Position numbers and translations under genes: made by a program. Source: Sebastes aleutianus (taxonomy: Eukaryota; Chordata; Actinopteri; Perciformes; Sebastidae). From it: a stretch of 64,000 nucleotides of DNA. Shown one piece after another: positions 37,718 through 51,394 of the stretch; the stretch's first letter is position 1, and each line of letters starts with the position of its first letter. The DNA is taken from assembly GCA_916700875.1 (NCBI GenBank), contig CAKAKS010000001.1:12215741-12279740 (forward strand), given 5' to 3'. The notes below the pieces were generated by a model. The model was not told the origin of the DNA. It did not search any database and was given only the letters and a program-made list of their open reading frames with translations.

Positions 37718-38487
37718 GATGTTTAAATGCTATAGTTAAAAAGAATGAAGCAACCAATAGAAACAATTTGAACATTTAATCCAAACAAGACACAGAAAAC
37801 ATTAACATTTAATAGACTAACTGCCCATTTAAAAAAAAAAAAAAAATCAATATTTTTAAGCAATTTATCAGTAGGAATGTCTACTTACCTTTACAATTGA
37901 CCATTCATAATAATAGTAATAATTAACTAACAATAAAAACATATTTTTTAATCTTACAAAAACACCCCAAAAAATATACATTAACAGTTACACTAATGGA
38001 CACATGTGGCAACCAACCCTGATCACATTTGACCCAACTTTATGATGAAATGATGTTAGCCAGTTACCATCACTCACCACAGACTTTAAAATCGTATATC
38101 AAAATGTAGCTGATTAACTAGAAGCAACACATTTCCAATATTTCTATCTAACAAAGTTTTATAATACGTTTGTCCACAGACCACTTTTCATTAACTTTTG
38201 ATACTATAAAGCTGAAATGTTACCCTCACTAAAAAGTTAATGACTTTCAGATGTTTTAAGATGAGTGCAGAGACAGGAACAAACTCAATAACTCTTTTAG
38301 AAACCTCTTTTAATATGCCAGAATAAGAAAAACTGATGTTTAGCTAATCCAATGACATTGTTAATGCTATTAGAGCAGCTCTGAGTTCAAAACACACTTG
38401 TAAAACTACAGTTTGAATCTCTGGACAGGCTGGAAAAAAAACATGCGGAGAAGAACTTGAATGAGAAACACCTCCTCAATAAATAAC

Positions 38488-38665
38488 ATTGAGGTGCCCT
38501 TGAGAAAGGCACTTACCCACTCATTCAAGCCAAACTGCTCACATAAAGCTTCTTGTTGCCAACAGTAGATGGCTGTGCTTGCACTGGGCAGCTCCCAGGT
38601 GTGAATGTGTGTAACTGTGTGAATGAGAAGCAGACTATAAGTGAATGTCTGCTCAGCAAAACTCT
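38488..38665 (+). repeat. fish dispersed repeat fragment (SINE/LINE-like)
   Basis: attgaggtgcccttgagaaa, ggcacttaccc and caggtgtgaatgtgtgtaac resemble a very common teleost interspersed repeat, as recalled. The copy is diverged and lacks clear ends. Confidence 0.5.
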
Positions 38666-39156
38666 TCCCTGGGTAGAAAGATGAGAATTCAATGGTCCAC
38701 TGACGAACCGAGCTTCATGTCAGACGGAAATTATATCACCGTAATGGAAAATAAACCTCTCGCTGTGTGACAGTCTGGAGTGCTAGAGTATATTTCACAG
38801 ACGTACAGTAGCGATTATTGTGTTAGAAATGTCTCATTATTTTTCTTAACTCGTCTCAGGCTATTGTTTAAACAGGTATGAATAAACAGTGGTGGCCCAG
38901 AGCTGGATTTACTTGAAATCTGAGCTACATGTCAAATGAAAGAGGAGCTCTGGCGTGCAGTGGAAAAATAGAAACAGGAATTAAGACCCACAGAGGGAGA
39001 GACTAGAGGGATGTGCATGTGAGGGTAGTGACTGGATTGGAGAAGGACTTTAGTTTGACTGACAGTGGATGTTGCAGGCTGATATAATCATACACTTTTT
39101 CTTGTCACATTCTTTCATTATCGTGCTCTACTTAGGGATTCCTTTAGAATTTAATT

Positions 39157-39742
39157 GACTATGTTTACATGCACAAAATATTCCGGTTGCCTTATTCCGA
39201 AAAAGACATTATTCCTATAAAGCTGTTTACATGGCTAATGACAAAGAGTATTCCACTAATATTCCTAGTTATATGCAGCCACACTCCGATTGATGTAATC
39301 GGTGGCAGACTTGTAGGTCGGCGTTGTGATATTTGCGTTTATCCAAAAACCTGTTGATATCCAATTCTTTCATAATGTTTAACAGTAGGTGTGTTTTTCC
39401 TTCCGACCAGAAATGTGGGGTTTTCTTCCGGGCATGCATCTCTGCAAACTGTCGGCTAGTTGGTTTGTGTACAACACACAGGGCTGGACATAAACAGGCA
39501 AGAGGCCGTGTGTCGGAAACTGATGCAAAAACCCCTAATTAAGACGCATAGTCTGAATGTGCTGTAAACATGTCCAAAGAATGCTCCCAAAACCATGTCT
39601 TAATTGGAAAATGCTCCATTCGGAATAAGGCCTAATTCAGAATATCCAAACAGAATATGCTGTTTACATGACCCGTATCAAATTCACAATATTGTCCTAT
39701 TTAGAATGATAGTGGAATATTAGTATACATTTTCACATAGTC
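39157..39742. repeat. TIR element of the gactatgtttacatgcac type
   Basis: The left end gactatgtttacatgcacaa is mirrored by the right end, which reads gactatgtgaaaatgtatac in complement. Internal ccttattccgaaaaag and cattcggaataagg are also inverted. The total is 586 bases with no transposase. Similar fold-back elements are widespread in fish. Confidence 0.7.
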
Positions 39743-39949
39743 ATTGTTGTCGAACATGTGAAACAGCAAATTGTATTATTTCCTTAATGTGATGTAATTC
39801 CTGTTTAAACAGGATGTGCAGGCAGGACGTGATACAATGAAGGATCAATGTAATTAATAAACCAGTCAGTGTGATCGACGGCAGGAAGGTGGGATTGTTT
39901 AAAAGGAGTTTAATTGGTTGGGTTTTTGCCACGATAGCTGCGTGGCTGC

Positions 39950-40115
39950 ATGGATGGCATTGTTGGCCTTGGGTCGGTCAGTCCACCACTTTGGACCAGA
40001 CGGAAATACCTCAACAACATTGAGGTATGATGAATTGCCATGAAATTTGGTGCAGACATTCATGGTCCCCAGAGTATAAATCCTACTGACATTCACCAAC
40101 TTTTTGTAGCTTTGT
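39950..40115 (+). repeat. fish dispersed repeat fragment
   Basis: Contains ggaaatacctcaacaacatt, gaattgccatgaaatttggt and gcagacattcatggtcccca, text I recall from many teleost repeats. It ends just before the family A copy. Confidence 0.5.
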
Positions 40116-40137
40116 ATGAGAAAGGACATCCGTCTCA

Positions 40138-40736
40138 GCCCGGTCGCATGGAAAGGCGTATGAATGACACGATAATTTGCAAAGAATTTAGTGTACAAGA
40201 AGAATGCCATTCTTGCTTTTGGCGTGTCATTTGTACACCATGTAGTCTGAACTGACTGCAGTGTAATTGTATCTGCGTAAATATGCTACGCTTAGAGTTA
40301 GGGACATAAAATAAAAGAGTGAGAAAGACAGGCAGGTGGGAGGGGAGTTGGATGGGTCCAACAAACACAGGACTTTCAACTGGGAGAGTGGTGTTTAAGA
40401 CTGGTGTTTTGTTTTGTAAGCTACGTTAGTGACGATGTTTTTTAGTTGCGTTTGTGACGTGTTTTTGGTACTCATGTTACATTGTTTCTGTACATATTTT
40501 ACTTAGTTTACATACTTATTTTAAGCCCAACCATGATGTTTTTCCTAAACCTAACAAAGTGGTTTTGTTGCTTAAATCTAACTGCGAACGTTACTCTAGT
40601 GTTGTTGCTTGGCGAACAAATGACAAGCGAAAAGTGGCGTACAAATGGCACGCAAAAAGCCTAAAATGCATCCCAATGACATGTGGAACGTTGTTGTAAT
40701 GTCTTGCTATTTATATGCCTTCTTGTGAGATCAGGC
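40138..40736 (+). repeat. dispersed TIR repeat, family A, copy 2 (most complete)
   Basis: About 599 bases. The left end cggtcgcatggaaaggcgta and the right end (in complement ctgatctcacaagaaggcat) form imperfect terminal inverted repeats. The interior is as in 4863-5423, plus the cctaaacctaacaaagtggt core near 40543. No coding capacity. Confidence 0.78.
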
Positions 40737-43700
40737 TGTGTCATTTCAGCATTGGAGCATTGATTTCTGATATTTAGTGAAAAAGGCCAGTATCGGCCGG
40801 TCATATCAGTCTACCTCTGTTGAACAAAACTGGCAGCTGAGAGAGTGGACTCATAAAGAGAGTGGAGGTGGGAGGGGGGGTTAAGGAGAAAAAAGGAGGG
40901 GAGGATAAGAGGAGGGGAGAGTGAGGAGAGAAAAGGAGCAGAGAGGAGAGACAAGAGGCCCAATTGACTTTAGGGCCTCACTTGTCTTTTTCTGGTCTCT
41001 CAATTGCTGCCCTCATTCCCCCTTTCCACTCTGTCGCCCCCCTTCTCTCTCTTTGTCCCGCCGTGCCAAGTGGTTGGTTTCATCCATGCATACCGGGGCC
41101 GTGGCGGTGAGTTAGAGGGGGGGTGGTGTACGGGTGGAGGTGTAGGTGGCGACTGTTCCTGTCGCTGACTAGATCATATGTGACACTGTAAGCCTTTTCT
41201 ACCCCGGCGCAGCCCTACTTAAATCCTCTTCTCTGCACTGACTGACAGTGGCCAGACGTTCTCCAGCTTAGACATTAGAAGCTTTTGTTTCCCCTCCTGC
41301 CCTGGGTGACGCGCAACCGTCAAACCAATGTTTTGATTTTTTGACGTAGCGTCCGCGACCCGGCCGTATGGTAGTGATACTGACAGGGTTTGTGGTCATA
41401 CGGATGTTTCTTTCCTGAATCCACAAAACATCATGAAATTGGTTCTGACTGTTTGTGGGCAAATATTGCTTTCATTACGTTTTTTATTCAGCATTGACAT
41501 CCTGTTAAATCTGTCCCAAACACTGACATCAAAATAAAAGCACATCTGATTTTACAACATGCTCAGGATGAGATCTTACCTCTTTGCTTGTTTTCCCAAC
41601 AAGAAACGTGTGTATTTGTGTTATCCAGAGCTGTTCAGTCTAAACATATCTCATAAAGATTTTGCTTCCCGAACACAATCCGCCTTTTCCTGGACGCGTT
41701 GTTTAAAATGTTGTGTAAATGTTGAATTAATATGTCACTTGTCACGGCTCTGTTTGTGTGTTCGCCTGGGTGTGGAGTGAGTTTGGGCTACACTGTATAT
41801 CTTGTGTTTCACCCCCACATTGTTCACCACAGATATTGATAATGACTTTTTTTGTTGCTGTTTTTGTTGCTAGACTAAACAATTTCCTCGCTAGTAAACA
41901 CCAACTTCGGTGTTCAACGTTTTAAGAAGCCCTTTGTTTGACTGATTGCTGATTGCTGGTTTCACTTCCCAAGTCAGGACAGCATTGCTCTTTTGTTGTC
42001 TGAGTATTTCTTTCTGTCAAACTCCCAAATGCCCACAAGTCGTGTTGTCTGGGCGGCCTGTCTCTTTTCCTTTTTTGGGGGTAAAAGTCTGACGGATTTA
42101 TTTAAACAAGAAGTGATAGAAATGAAGTACAGAAGTCGTCCCCCCTCTTCTGCTTTTCTTCTCCTGATCCGCATAAAATACATGTCAGAGTTGCAGGAGA
42201 GGTCAACTAACAAATGACACCCTTGTGCTAAACTGGGGTTTTGACCCCAGAGTAACCAAGGGGCTCCCACAATGCAACAGCTCCGAGGAATTAATCATCA
42301 CCTTCTGACCTCGCGCGCTGACCCTCTAAACCCTGGAGAAAACCTAAAGGTGTTATGGATGATAGTAGAGACGGAGAGAAAGGAGAAGGGGGAGTGAGAA
42401 AAAAAAAGTCTTCCTCTCATGGGGCGTCTATGGGGCCTTTATGAGTTGACAATTAATAGTCTCTGTAGGTTTCCTGAATGGGGAATTGAGACGAATTGTC
42501 TCTCGGCTATTCAGCTGCGTTCAAGCGTGCCGCCAGACAAAAAGAAAAGAAAGAAAAGGAAAAAGCGATGGCTGTGAAGGCGAATTACCCATACGGCTGT
42601 TTTTGAAACATTTCCTTTTTGTTTTGCAGACACAGGCCCTCTGGGACAACCCCCACACACTCACACAGCACCCAGCGAAGTGACCCTTTTCTAAAGCCAG
42701 AAATATGCCACTTTAAAATAGTGATCTTTCAACAGCTCTTCTTATTGCTAGCCGTTTAGCCGCGGCACTGGTGAGGGAAAACAGATCATATTGAGGCTGA
42801 CGTTTGTTTGTTCGTGCCTGACGTCTGAAAGCAGAAATTATATTCGATCATTTCAGTAGCCACAGAACGACATGCTATATGTCAGTCGCTTTTGCTTTAC
42901 AGACAGTGAGGCATTGATGTCACGGCGGGGCCGTAAATCATCGAGAGAGTGCCTCAAATTATGTGGAACTCTAAAGGAATGGGAAGACTCTCGCTCCATG
43001 GAGAAAGTTTTGGATCCGTAAAATGCAAAGGATGAAGCTGGGAATGGCCACGAACAGTGGGAGATAATGAAATGTGCAGGCAACATGGGAAGGCCATTGA
43101 AGTTTTTTTTCTAATCCGCTAATGATGTCTTAGAGCCCGTGAGTTCGTCTTTGGCCACAGGATTTCTTCCCATGCTATTTTGTCTTAGAGGCTGAAGTGC
43201 ATACAAATGGCTTGTTAATTAAGATGGATGGTACTTCTAAAAGGCCCATCTTCGTGATAATAAAGGAGAGTTAAACATGTGAAGACCTCCTTGTAGTGAG
43301 GAAGTGCGGGTGGAGGTATGACGGGAGGAGGAGGGGTGGTCTCGCCATCACACATGTATGAATGAGTATGTCATAGCCTACCGTGTGATTGGTGCACAGT
43401 TTGCATTTTCCTCCATTTGTATCTGTGTGTGAGAAAGAGAAAAGAGGGGCAGAGCTATCTCAGGGCCCGCCAGTCTGTTTCCATGAATGGCCTCAGCAGG
43501 GGGAAACTGTCCTTCATTGTCAAGTCATTTGGCAGAAGTCTTTTTTACGCCACCTCATGTTAAATTCATCAACATTTCCCCCATCATTTTTTTCTTCTTT
43601 TGCCCCTCAGAACGTCTTCAGATCAGGTTGTCTTGCCAAGCTGGTTCCTGCTGAGTCCTAAATGACCGCGGCAGATGTATGCTACGCCAAAAAGAGCAAT

Positions 43701-43969
43701 AGCTTTCATGACGATGAAGCAAAAAATGAGGTTATTTCTTGGATCAGGAATAACCGAGATGACTTATGAAGCAGTATTCATAAGAACTTGATTAGGCTGT
43801 ATTCATTATTTTGGTCACGAGGGGCAGAGAAATCAGAATCAGGCTGAGAGACTGTTGTGAAATTTGCTCTCCTGTTTTTGCAACCGAGCCTACTGACACA
43901 GAGCAACATTATCATTCATGTGGAGTTGTGTTTGTCCACTTTCTCAACATTCCCACGTTCTCAACCCAA
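40737..43969. other. intron segment; GA-rich tract 40850-40965
   Basis: A purine-rich tract at about 40850-40965 is followed by a pyrimidine-rich stretch to about 41070. cagtatcggccggtcatatc near 40791 resembles the tail of a fish repeat. No gene was seen. Confidence 0.5.
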
Positions 43970-44290
43970 TACTCATACTGATGCTTGGTCAGGACCCTTT
44001 GGCGTCACTTTCTAACGCACTGGGTAGCCCTTCGCGTCAAATTATGGCGCTCCACTGCGGTCGCAGTAAACACATGGTCAACGTTGTGAATTCAAACAAA
44101 AACACTTGCTTAGGTTTAGGAAAAAACATCACGGTTTGGCTTAAAATTACTACGTTTGTAAAGTAAATGTGAAACTTGTCGTTGACAACACGTTGTTGGT
44201 TTCACACGGGACACGAACAGCGGTCTCCTGGATGAAAGCCCTGTGTTTGTTGGAGTTGGTTTGGTCTACTCCATCTCCTGAGAACACATT
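43970..44290 (-). repeat. dispersed repeat, family A/B, partial copy
   Basis: In complement it contains aggagaccgctgttcgtgtc, then ccgtgtgaaaccaac, agccaaaccgtgatgttttt and cctaaacctaag. Ends are not identified. Confidence 0.6.
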
Positions 44291-45169
44291 AGCTGTTTGA
44301 CTTTCTTCACCAGCTTGCCAGTAACTTTGCCTGTCTGCCGTTTGGCATTGGAGTTCATCAGAACGTTTTTTGCAGAAAACAGCTGCAGTAAGTCGATGTA
44401 TAAACTGTTGTTGGTCAGGAGTAGTTACAGCACATAAGTGTCCTTAAAACCCCAAATTGTTGTTTTCACATTTCTGCTTTTCTTTCCAGTTTTTATGCTG
44501 AACTAAGCTTACCACCTCCCTGCACTGGCTCCATACATACTGTAACAGATGTGGTGGTATCTATCTTATAACTCTCAGTAAGAACACGAACAAGCATATT
44601 TCACAAAATGGCAAACTATTACTTTAAGTGCATTTAGAATTGCCCGTCATCAAAATGCAACAAACCGCAGTTGGGAAATCTGAACTTCTGTCTATTGTTC
44701 CCAGTTAAGCTACTATCTTATTTTTAGTCTGATCAGCGGGAGTGTTGGGTGGCAGTCAGGGGCTTCCTGCTGGAGCACAGGTCAGCCACGAGCTTGACTA
44801 CTGCATCAACCCCCCCCGTTCACACACACATACACCCTCCCCACCCCCACCCTGTTGCTCCTCCCAACATTAATGTTTGCAGGGTTTTTTTCACATAAAC
44901 AGGGGCTGCTGGGGGTTTCACACAACAATCCGAGTCCTGTTTTGGATTAAAGCTGGTTTCTACACCACCCTCCACACTTAAACACACAAATGCACTTATT
45001 CCTGACACGCTGTCCTCCACTTTATGACTTTCATGAAACTGGCATTCTTTAGTGACGTGCAGAGTGTTCATTTCTTAATAATGTGCAAATATAGTGATCG
45101 TGGAAACCCTCAAAAAAGACAAGTTTTTGTGTTTTGACTTTCTAGAACTACACATTCTCACTCCCAACT
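44291..45169. other. intron segment without recognised gene
   Basis: A C-rich, CA-containing patch lies at 44811-44850. No gene was seen. Confidence 0.5.
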
Positions 45170-45525
45170 CATTAAATACCGCTGTTTGGTCAGTGCCCCT
45201 CGGCATCGGAGACCGACGCACGGGGTACCCCTCTTGCGTTACTTTTGGATGGACCAGGGACGGCGTGTCAATATACGCTTGTTACATGCGTAGTGTCTTT
45301 TCAAAATAAACTTCCGTTTTCACAGGAAGTTAGGTTTAGGCAAAACAACCACTTAGTTAGGGTTACGAAAAGATCGTGGTTGACGTTAACTTAACTGACT
45401 AACGTCTCACGGGACTACAATAAATCAACAGTTACTTCTAGTTTCACACGGGTCACAAACAGCATTCTCCTGGGTGAAAGTCCTGCATTTGTTTGACCCA
45501 TCCACCACCACTCACTCCCGCCCGG
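45170..45525 (-). repeat. dispersed repeat, family A/B, partial copy
   Basis: In complement it contains aaatgcaggactttcaccca, the core around ctgtttgtgacccgtgtgaa, ccacgatcttttcgtaaccc and gcctaaacctaac. The left boundary is uncertain. Confidence 0.6.
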
Positions 45526-48500
45526 AGCAGACTCTTGCTCTCTTGTCTAATAATGCTGCGGTTGGGTTTATATTGGAGTTAGTTGAAAGCCTGGTGTGTT
45601 GCAACAGCGATATTTGATGAGTTGGGAGTGAGAACGGGTTGGCAAGAACTAAAATGGGACAAATGTCATGAATCGAAACCTGAACCGCATCACCAACACA
45701 CAAGTAGACGGGGAACAGTCTGGGAACAACATTTCCTTTGATGCTTTCTGAACTCCCAACCAGGAAACCAGATCTAATGAATTGATAATCAAATCAGTCC
45801 CAAACATCATTACAGTAGGCTAATTATTTAACCCAGATTTCAAGATTAAAGAATAAGCTTACTGCACGGGGAGATGTCATCATCGTTGTGACTTGATCAT
45901 AATGAGGTCAAATCTAGACAGAGATGCTTTGCTATAATGCGTCATCCGTCCCCCCCCCAGCGCCTGTAAATCTCATGCATTTATCATCGGTCGACAGCAA
46001 CTATGAAATGGATGCCATAATAGTCTTTAAATCCTCTCGCAGATCTTCCAGAAGTCTTGGAAAGCAATGTTGGCTTTAGAGGAAGATGCCTGATATCACT
46101 TAGATCTAGCATTTATCTGGTAAAATCCCACTGATGTAAAGCCTGAGAGTACATACTGGGCCATTTGGAACAATCTCCCCATCTTATATTTAGGCTCTTT
46201 TTGATGGCTCCAGACAAATCGCAGTAAATATGCATCAAAAGAAGACAATAATATTACTTTTTTGGACATCACCAGCAGTTGAAGACTCAAATCTCTTATT
46301 TAAGTATGTAGCAATATCGCATTGAAAAAAAATACTCCATTAAAAGTGAGATTGAAGTGAAATATACCCCTTTCAGTGTGTTAATAGATTGATGTATTAA
46401 CCTGTAAGCTATATTTTTAATGTTGTAAGCAGTCCAGGTGGCGCTGAGTCTGACTACTTCATTAAACTCTTGGAGAGTTTAAACTGTAGCAGTGTGTTAT
46501 ATTGCAGCTGTCGGATGAAAGCTGAAGCTTGTATCACCGATTTTGGGGATTTTCCTTCCTTTCATATCAGCTGAAGGATTACATGCTTCTCTACTGGCTG
46601 GAAAATGTTCTCTTACCTCTTATCCTTTGTAAAAATGCGTCGCCATCAAGTTTAACACAAGGCAGCTCTTGAAAAGCTGACATTGTTATCTGAAAACTGC
46701 AAATGAGCTTATCTTATGTTTGAATATGAAATGTTTTTCAGCAAAGTAAGTGGTAACTACAGTCTTCAGAAGTAGGAAAATAATAAAAAGTACAATACTT
46801 TGGTCTGAAAAATAGAGGAGCAAACAATAAGACGTGTCCAAAAATGGTAATTCCCATCAAATCTGTAGGTTTTCAGTACCAGAAACGGTTCAAAATAAAA
46901 TCTTTTGATCTATTTTGAGGGTTTTTACGAGCAATTACAAAGTGTTGTGTTTCTCAGTTTCTCTTCTTTCCATGGTCTGCATGGTTTGAATGCCGTAATT
47001 GGAGGTAATTGTGTAGAGAGCGCTGCGATAAGGCCGCAGACTCACGCAGAGCCAGTGGCACCAACATGGATCCCGATAGGCGGCTGACTCCGGTTATGGT
47101 CTCCTTCCACATTTTTAAGAAGTCCTTAAAAAAGACAGATAACTGATAAAAAGAAAATACATTTATTTCCTTACTACTTCAAAGCATACTTTTCACAAAT
47201 AGGCTAATTATTTTGTTTTTTACCTTTCATCTTCACAAGAAGGAGAAAATGCTTGTTTTGATGTTCTTCTAACCTCTTAATCCAGGGATACAGAACACGC
47301 TGCGTTTAATAGGCTATGGTAATTTTGATGATGGCTTTGAATTGTGCTCCGGCTTCAAGGAGAGCTAAATCTTGTCTCGCCTCCATTAGCTCCACTCTGA
47401 TCTTGCACAAGGTCTAATTAAACTTTCCATCTAGCTCTCCTCAGGTAGGAATAAGAGGGAAAGAGTTATGGCTGTTTATAGTGAAGAAGAACCCCAGTTT
47501 GCACCGCTCACGGCCGGATACGGCGCCATTAAAAATGGCAATCCATCACGGTTTGTTTCCACTCTCCTGTGTGCAGAGATGTGGGCCAGCCCGGAGCCTC
47601 TGTGAAACAATACACTGGTCCAGATGACCCGGTGGGTTATTCGCTCTGTTGGGTTATATGTCCCACAAGAAATGCTCAGAGGGAACCTCGCTTGGCAAGG
47701 GTGTGCAGGGGGCTTGAAGGGGCCTGCTGTAGACAAACAATCTTTTAACAGTTGGTGAAGTGGTCCGCCGAGAGGACAGTGATCCCCTTTTATTAAAACC
47801 ACTTGTCCGACATTGTCTCTCCACTCTCTCTCTCCTTGTTGGTTACATACAGGCCAAGGTGCTCTGTGATCGTTTGCAGGCTCTCCTGTTTTGTTTTGTC
47901 TGTCTCTTTCTCTTACTCACTCCAGCTCTGTTTTTTTTTTTCTTTTCTTTCCAGAAGGGTTTTTGGGGGACTTGAGGGGGGATATGATCGTATCCTGACT
48001 TCTCTCTTGCACACAGTGCGTTGAGGTTTGGCTGACGTCCAGCTTTGTCTGCTCTTTTCCCGGGCACATTCCCATCTCCGGCACGCTCAAATTCCTGTCT
48101 CCGGAGCGCGCGTGCACTTTGCCGAGCCTGATGACTGCGGTTGGAAGATGAATTACTCTGCAGCCGTTTGTTTGACAGATCGAGCCAGTTGCGATTGTAC
48201 ACGTGTTAAAGAAACCGTACGGAAGAGATCAGTTTGACCTTGTCTTAATTATTTAGTTGCGTTTCCTTTTGTTGTTAAAAGAGAGAGCTGAGATGACACT
48301 TTTACCAGTGCCCTTGACCCACGGAACCCATGAGCTGTTAAACCTTCAATCAAAAATGCAGGGCTGACAGATTTTGACCCTCACTTAAATAAAACCTCAA
48401 GTATTTGGCTAAATCGAAGCATTGACAAATAATCATGTATTTGGAAGGAATGGGTGGAAAGGGGTATTCTTACATTTGGAGATTTATATTGCAACAATAC

Positions 48501-48848
48501 ACTTAAATCATTTGAGGTTCTAAAGCAACAATATGATTTACCTAAAACTCAGTTCTGGAGATATCTATGTATGTATTGCGAAAGATCCTTGGGTCAAATT
48601 TACAATCTCTGAGGTCAGCAGATAAATTACATGAAATTCTCCAGGTCTTTGGTGAAGGATGTGAAGCGTCTAAATATTTTTGGAATATGGTGGGACTAAA
48701 AGTGTTGCAGCCCTGAAAATTTGTCAAGAAAGACATTCGGGTGTATCATTTGATGAACATGACAGAGATGTGATTAATAATGTCAAGAGATCTGAGGGTG
48801 GGGCTTATTGAATTTACACCGCTTCTACTGGAACCAAAGTAGGTCAAC
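45526..48848. other. intron segment without recognised gene
   Basis: Mostly unremarkable. The 119-codon - strand frame at 47843-48202 has a basic, low-complexity composition opposite a T-rich tract and is not called. The part near 47280-47470 is repeat-poor. Confidence 0.5.
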
Positions 48849-49130
48849 GTATCCTCATACAACGGTTTGTATATCTTGCTGAAAGTTATTCCTCATTTTT
48901 CGTGAATTCTCCTACGACTGTCCTTCACCACGTGTCAATTTTCAGATATTTCATGCATACAGTCTTTTCAAAATAAACTTAACAGGAAACAATTTGGTTA
49001 GGTTTAGGAAAAGATCGTTGTTTGGGTTACAATAACTACGGACCTGGCGTTACTTAAGTACGGAAGTTACATGACAAATAAATCAACGTTGACTTCTGAT
49101 TTCACACTGGTCATGAACGCCAGTCTCGTT
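48849..49130 (-). repeat. dispersed repeat, family B, copy 3
   Basis: Begins on the + strand with gtatcctcatacaacggttt, corresponding to the family B right terminus, and contains gtcttttcaaaataaactta, tggttaggtttaggaaaaga and ttcacactggtcatgaacgc. The distal end is missing. Confidence 0.65.
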
Positions 49131-51394
49131 GTTTTTCTCGTTTCTCTTGTGTTAACCACAGACCTTATTTCAGGCATCTAACTAAAAACACATTCAAAAA
49201 ACACATTGACTTCCAGACGAGGGAACAGGAAGTGCTAAAATGCTAACTCATTTCCGTTTTTTAGGACTCATTCTTGCACCACTCTATTGTACGACATCTT
49301 TGTGTGACCGATGTGTAGGCCTGTATTGTAAAATAAAAATTGTAAGTCCAAAAATAACTTCCCTTTAAATCTGGAGCCAAGAGTCTACTGTACACTGTAT
49401 GGTGTTGTATCTATCTAAACAGTTGAAACAACCCCAAGGAGAGGTAGAGAAGGAAGTGAAGATGAAGTGAAATGATGATGGGCTTTGTCCGCACATCTCC
49501 GGGGGGTTGCAGGAAATTAATTACGTTGAATGTGGCTTTTTTATCACCCACCTTACAATTTCTCTTCTTACACAGCAGAGCATTCATCTGATGTGCGTGG
49601 ATCATGCCATACGGTTTTCAGATTAAGCGAGGCAAACACAGACACGGGGCCTGGGCTTTTTCTAGACGGTCGGTAATCCATTTTCAAAGTTTCAAAGAGG
49701 ATGACAGATTCCTCCGTACGATACAGTGGCTCTTAAATAGAACAGGAACTTTTAGGGGACGTAAGATTTTCCATTGTGCAGTGGAGTTAGTTTAATACTT
49801 CGTTGTGGGAATTAGTTGGGACGTCCTGACTGACCTGCTTGGGCGCGGTTCTTCGAAGGTTTCGCGGTCAGCGGTTGGACGGGATGTAACCTCTCCGTCT
49901 GCATATGAGAAGGCCCAGTGATGACTCTCCTGCTCCAGCAATCGGAGCCTTTGTATTTCTCTGCTTCTGTTGGAATACTCTGCTAACCAGCCCAAGCTGT
50001 ACCAGCCTCCGACTCGGTCACGGTCCTCACGTTACACACGGCCCCAGCTGAGGCATTAGACCAATGTGTAACCTTAGATAACCATCATGTCATTGTAAAC
50101 AAACAAGTGCATCATACCTCAGACTGGATTAGATTTGGTCATTTATTTACCGTACGTCGTGGAATCAGCACGTTTCGAAGTGTCGACTCTCTTTTACGGC
50201 ATTGCAAAAATTCCTTTGTGCCATTTAGCTGTTTATACTGCGCCAAGACCTGACTAATTCCCTTTAACAGCACATGATTCTGGCTCCGGCTCCATGATGA
50301 AGTGTTATATTTGGAATTGCTTTGTGATCCCAGTTTTTTTTTTTTTTTTTTTGACACAGTAGGTGCAGCTCATGTGCACATCAGCAAAAAAAAAAAAAAT
50401 GAGTGATGCAAAGTGGAATCGTTCAATCTCGGAGGCCAAGTATAAACGCGAGCTGGAAGTCGACGGTGCTTCCCCTCAACCCTTGACCCTGAGTCGTCAA
50501 CAGCATCTAATGAGACATTTAATCATTTTGAAATGATTGTTTCCTGCAGGCGGCGCACCCTGCTCCAGCTTTTACGATCAGATGAGCTCAACTTTTACAG
50601 GCCAACTGTTGCATCAGTTGCACTCAAGTTCACTTATTTTTCGGCAAGGTCTGCTTTGGAAGAAATGTTTGTCCTAATGATGTGAATTTCAAGCTTTTCT
50701 CTCAGAAGTCTGTGGTGTTCAATGGACTGTATTACTCATCTGTAATGCAAACCATCCCTCTCTTAATTAATCTGACCCTCTACCGGTTATTAGAAATAAC
50801 TGAGTGGGTAACTGACAAAATATGTCCACATGCAGTGTACAAGGGGTTTGTGCTCAAATGATAGATTTCTTGCTGCTGCCCCGGTCTGTCTGTCTGTCCG
50901 TCTGTCTGTCTGTTCTTGGCAGAGCTGCAACTGTGAGACGTTTTAAGTGGGAAACATATGAAAACCTGCTACTTCCACTTTTTAGATGTGGGGGGAAAAT
51001 GGCAAAGATTGTTTGCTCTGAGGGACATCAGGTGATGCTTTTACCTTCAGCTGTAACCAGAACTGTTTCTTCTCATTTTGGATATTACAGTGTGGTGGGA
51101 TGGAAGGATTATTTTGGGTATATTGCGTTACTCTTGAGGTAAGTGTCTGCACTTTGATGTCTGCTTTGCTTCCACAAGCAAGTCATTTTAAAGATGTTTA
51201 AATGTGGACTTTCGGTAGAACAAAATGTACCGATGAATGAATGATGCAGCAACATTTTGATATTTTTTAAAGGTCAATTCACCCAAAGTATAAAAACATA
51301 TTCGGTATTTTCACAAGTAGCCCTAGCAACATAGATACTTTTGGTATTGTGCCTCCACTTTATTTTTCTCATACCAGCTGTGCCGCAGCACCTC
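49131..51394. other. intron segment; T19/A14 runs and TCTG repeat
   Basis: A T19 run (50334-50352) and an A14 run (50386-50399) form a potential stem 33 bases apart. TCTG/TCCG tetramers lie at 50884-50913. aatcatttt gaaatgatt at 50521-50538 is an inverted pair. No gene was seen. Confidence 0.55.
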
